A DNA stretch of 64,000 bases from Gammaproteobacteria bacterium (lineage in GTDB: Bacteria > Gemmatimonadota > Gemmatimonadetes > Longimicrobiales > Gaopeijiaceae), in contig JAPPHB010000015.1 of the NCBI GenBank assembly GCA_028821195.1, positions 124,001 to 188,000 on the forward strand. The letters are read 5' to 3'. A model generated the notes under the pieces. It saw nothing but the letters and a program-made list of their open reading frames with translations. It ran no database searches and was not told the origin of the DNA. Position numbers and translations under genes: made by a program. Numbering within the stretch: the stretch's first letter is position 1; each line of letters opens with the position of its first letter. This document shows positions 63,755 to 64,000 of the stretch, one piece after another.

Positions 63755-64000
63755 TCACGTTGTCCCCATTCGCTCCGCGGCCTCGATGAACCGGTCACGG
63801 ATGTCGGCCGCGACCTCCTTGACCTGCCGCGGGGCACGAATCTGATTGCCTGCGCGTTCCTCGAGGGCGACGACGAGAGGCCAAAGGTCGGCGGACCTGC
63901 CGGTATCGTCGGCGAAGACAGCCAGCAGATCGCGGGGGGAGATTCCGGCTCCGACCAATGCCGGCACCAGGCGTAGCATTTCGTGTATCGTTGCTTCGTG
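63755..64000 (-). CDS. Partial hypothetical protein at window edge
   Basis: The minus-strand frame is open to the window end (81 residues seen, ending IEAAERMGTT). An ATG at 63979 could be internal or the start. The protein is mostly helical, with EMLRLVPALVGAGISPRDLLAVFADD and an acidic/basic C-terminal helix. I do not recognise a family. Confidence 0.5.
   Translation of the reverse strand, partial: HEATIHEMLRLVPALVGAGISPRDLLAVFADDTGRSADLWPLVVALEERAGNQIRAPRQVKEVAADIRDRFIEAAERMGTT

Overview
This is a GC-rich (roughly two-thirds GC by eye) bacterial chromosome segment, densely coded on both strands. It has a housekeeping half (1-11 kb) and a long accessory or exported-protein half (11-64 kb). 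Several traits fit Gemmatimonadota: five six-bladed beta-propeller proteins with an RxGxGPGE motif, many exported amidohydrolases, Tat-exported enzymes, a PNPFNP-type FlgD/sorting-like protein, and BIG2/LRR surface proteins. The phylum is an inference from gene content, not proven. No rRNA, tRNA, CRISPR array or transposase was found.

1-11 kb: a forward block of ribD (cut by the window edge)-ribE-ribBA-ribH-nusB makes riboflavin and an antitermination factor. It is followed by a short ribosome hibernation factor, metK and ahcY (S-adenosylmethionine cycle), a bifunctional-nuclease-family protein, a membrane protein of unknown role, recO and selB.

11-20.8 kb: a small secreted FlgD-like protein, two Tat-exported enzymes (class V aminotransferase and histone-deacetylase-fold hydrolase), a tightly overlapping string (membrane protein, propeller lipoprotein, amidohydrolase, NifA-like regulator), then amtB and a PII protein. 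A near-consensus sigma-54 promoter with two upstream palindromes lies between the regulator and amtB. This reads as a self-contained nitrogen-control unit.

20.8-42.6 kb: propeller lipoproteins, an SDR, an ABC exporter pair, a Gfo/Idh oxidoreductase joined to a 1441-residue BIG2-LRR-metalloprotease and a two-domain DUF1080 protein, a HAD protein, a Phd-VapC toxin-antitoxin pair, an M29/NicX-like enzyme, a DAACS symporter, a second Tat aminotransferase, an FAD amine-oxidase-like protein and a DUF4143 ATPase.

42.6-54 kb: an S9 peptidase, an OLD-family nuclease, two coupled amidohydrolase-family proteins (one begins with 18-bp tandem repeats carrying several ATGs), an ATPase behind a perfect 11-bp inverted repeat, and a FitA-VapC pair.

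54-64 kb: a tRNA-binding-domain protein, a saccharopine-dehydrogenase-like reductase, a HicB module flanked by exact 22-bp direct repeats, an orphan substrate-binding lipoprotein, gene remnants, a DUF4377 lipoprotein, and an ATP-grasp ligase. The ligase is preceded by a Cys-rich mini-ORF and an intrinsic terminator, which together look like a cysteine attenuator or a peptide-precursor locus. A membrane metalloprotease and a fifth propeller follow. The likeliest undescribed systems are the Cys-peptide/terminator/ATP-grasp locus and the 22-bp-repeat-flanked HicB cassette.
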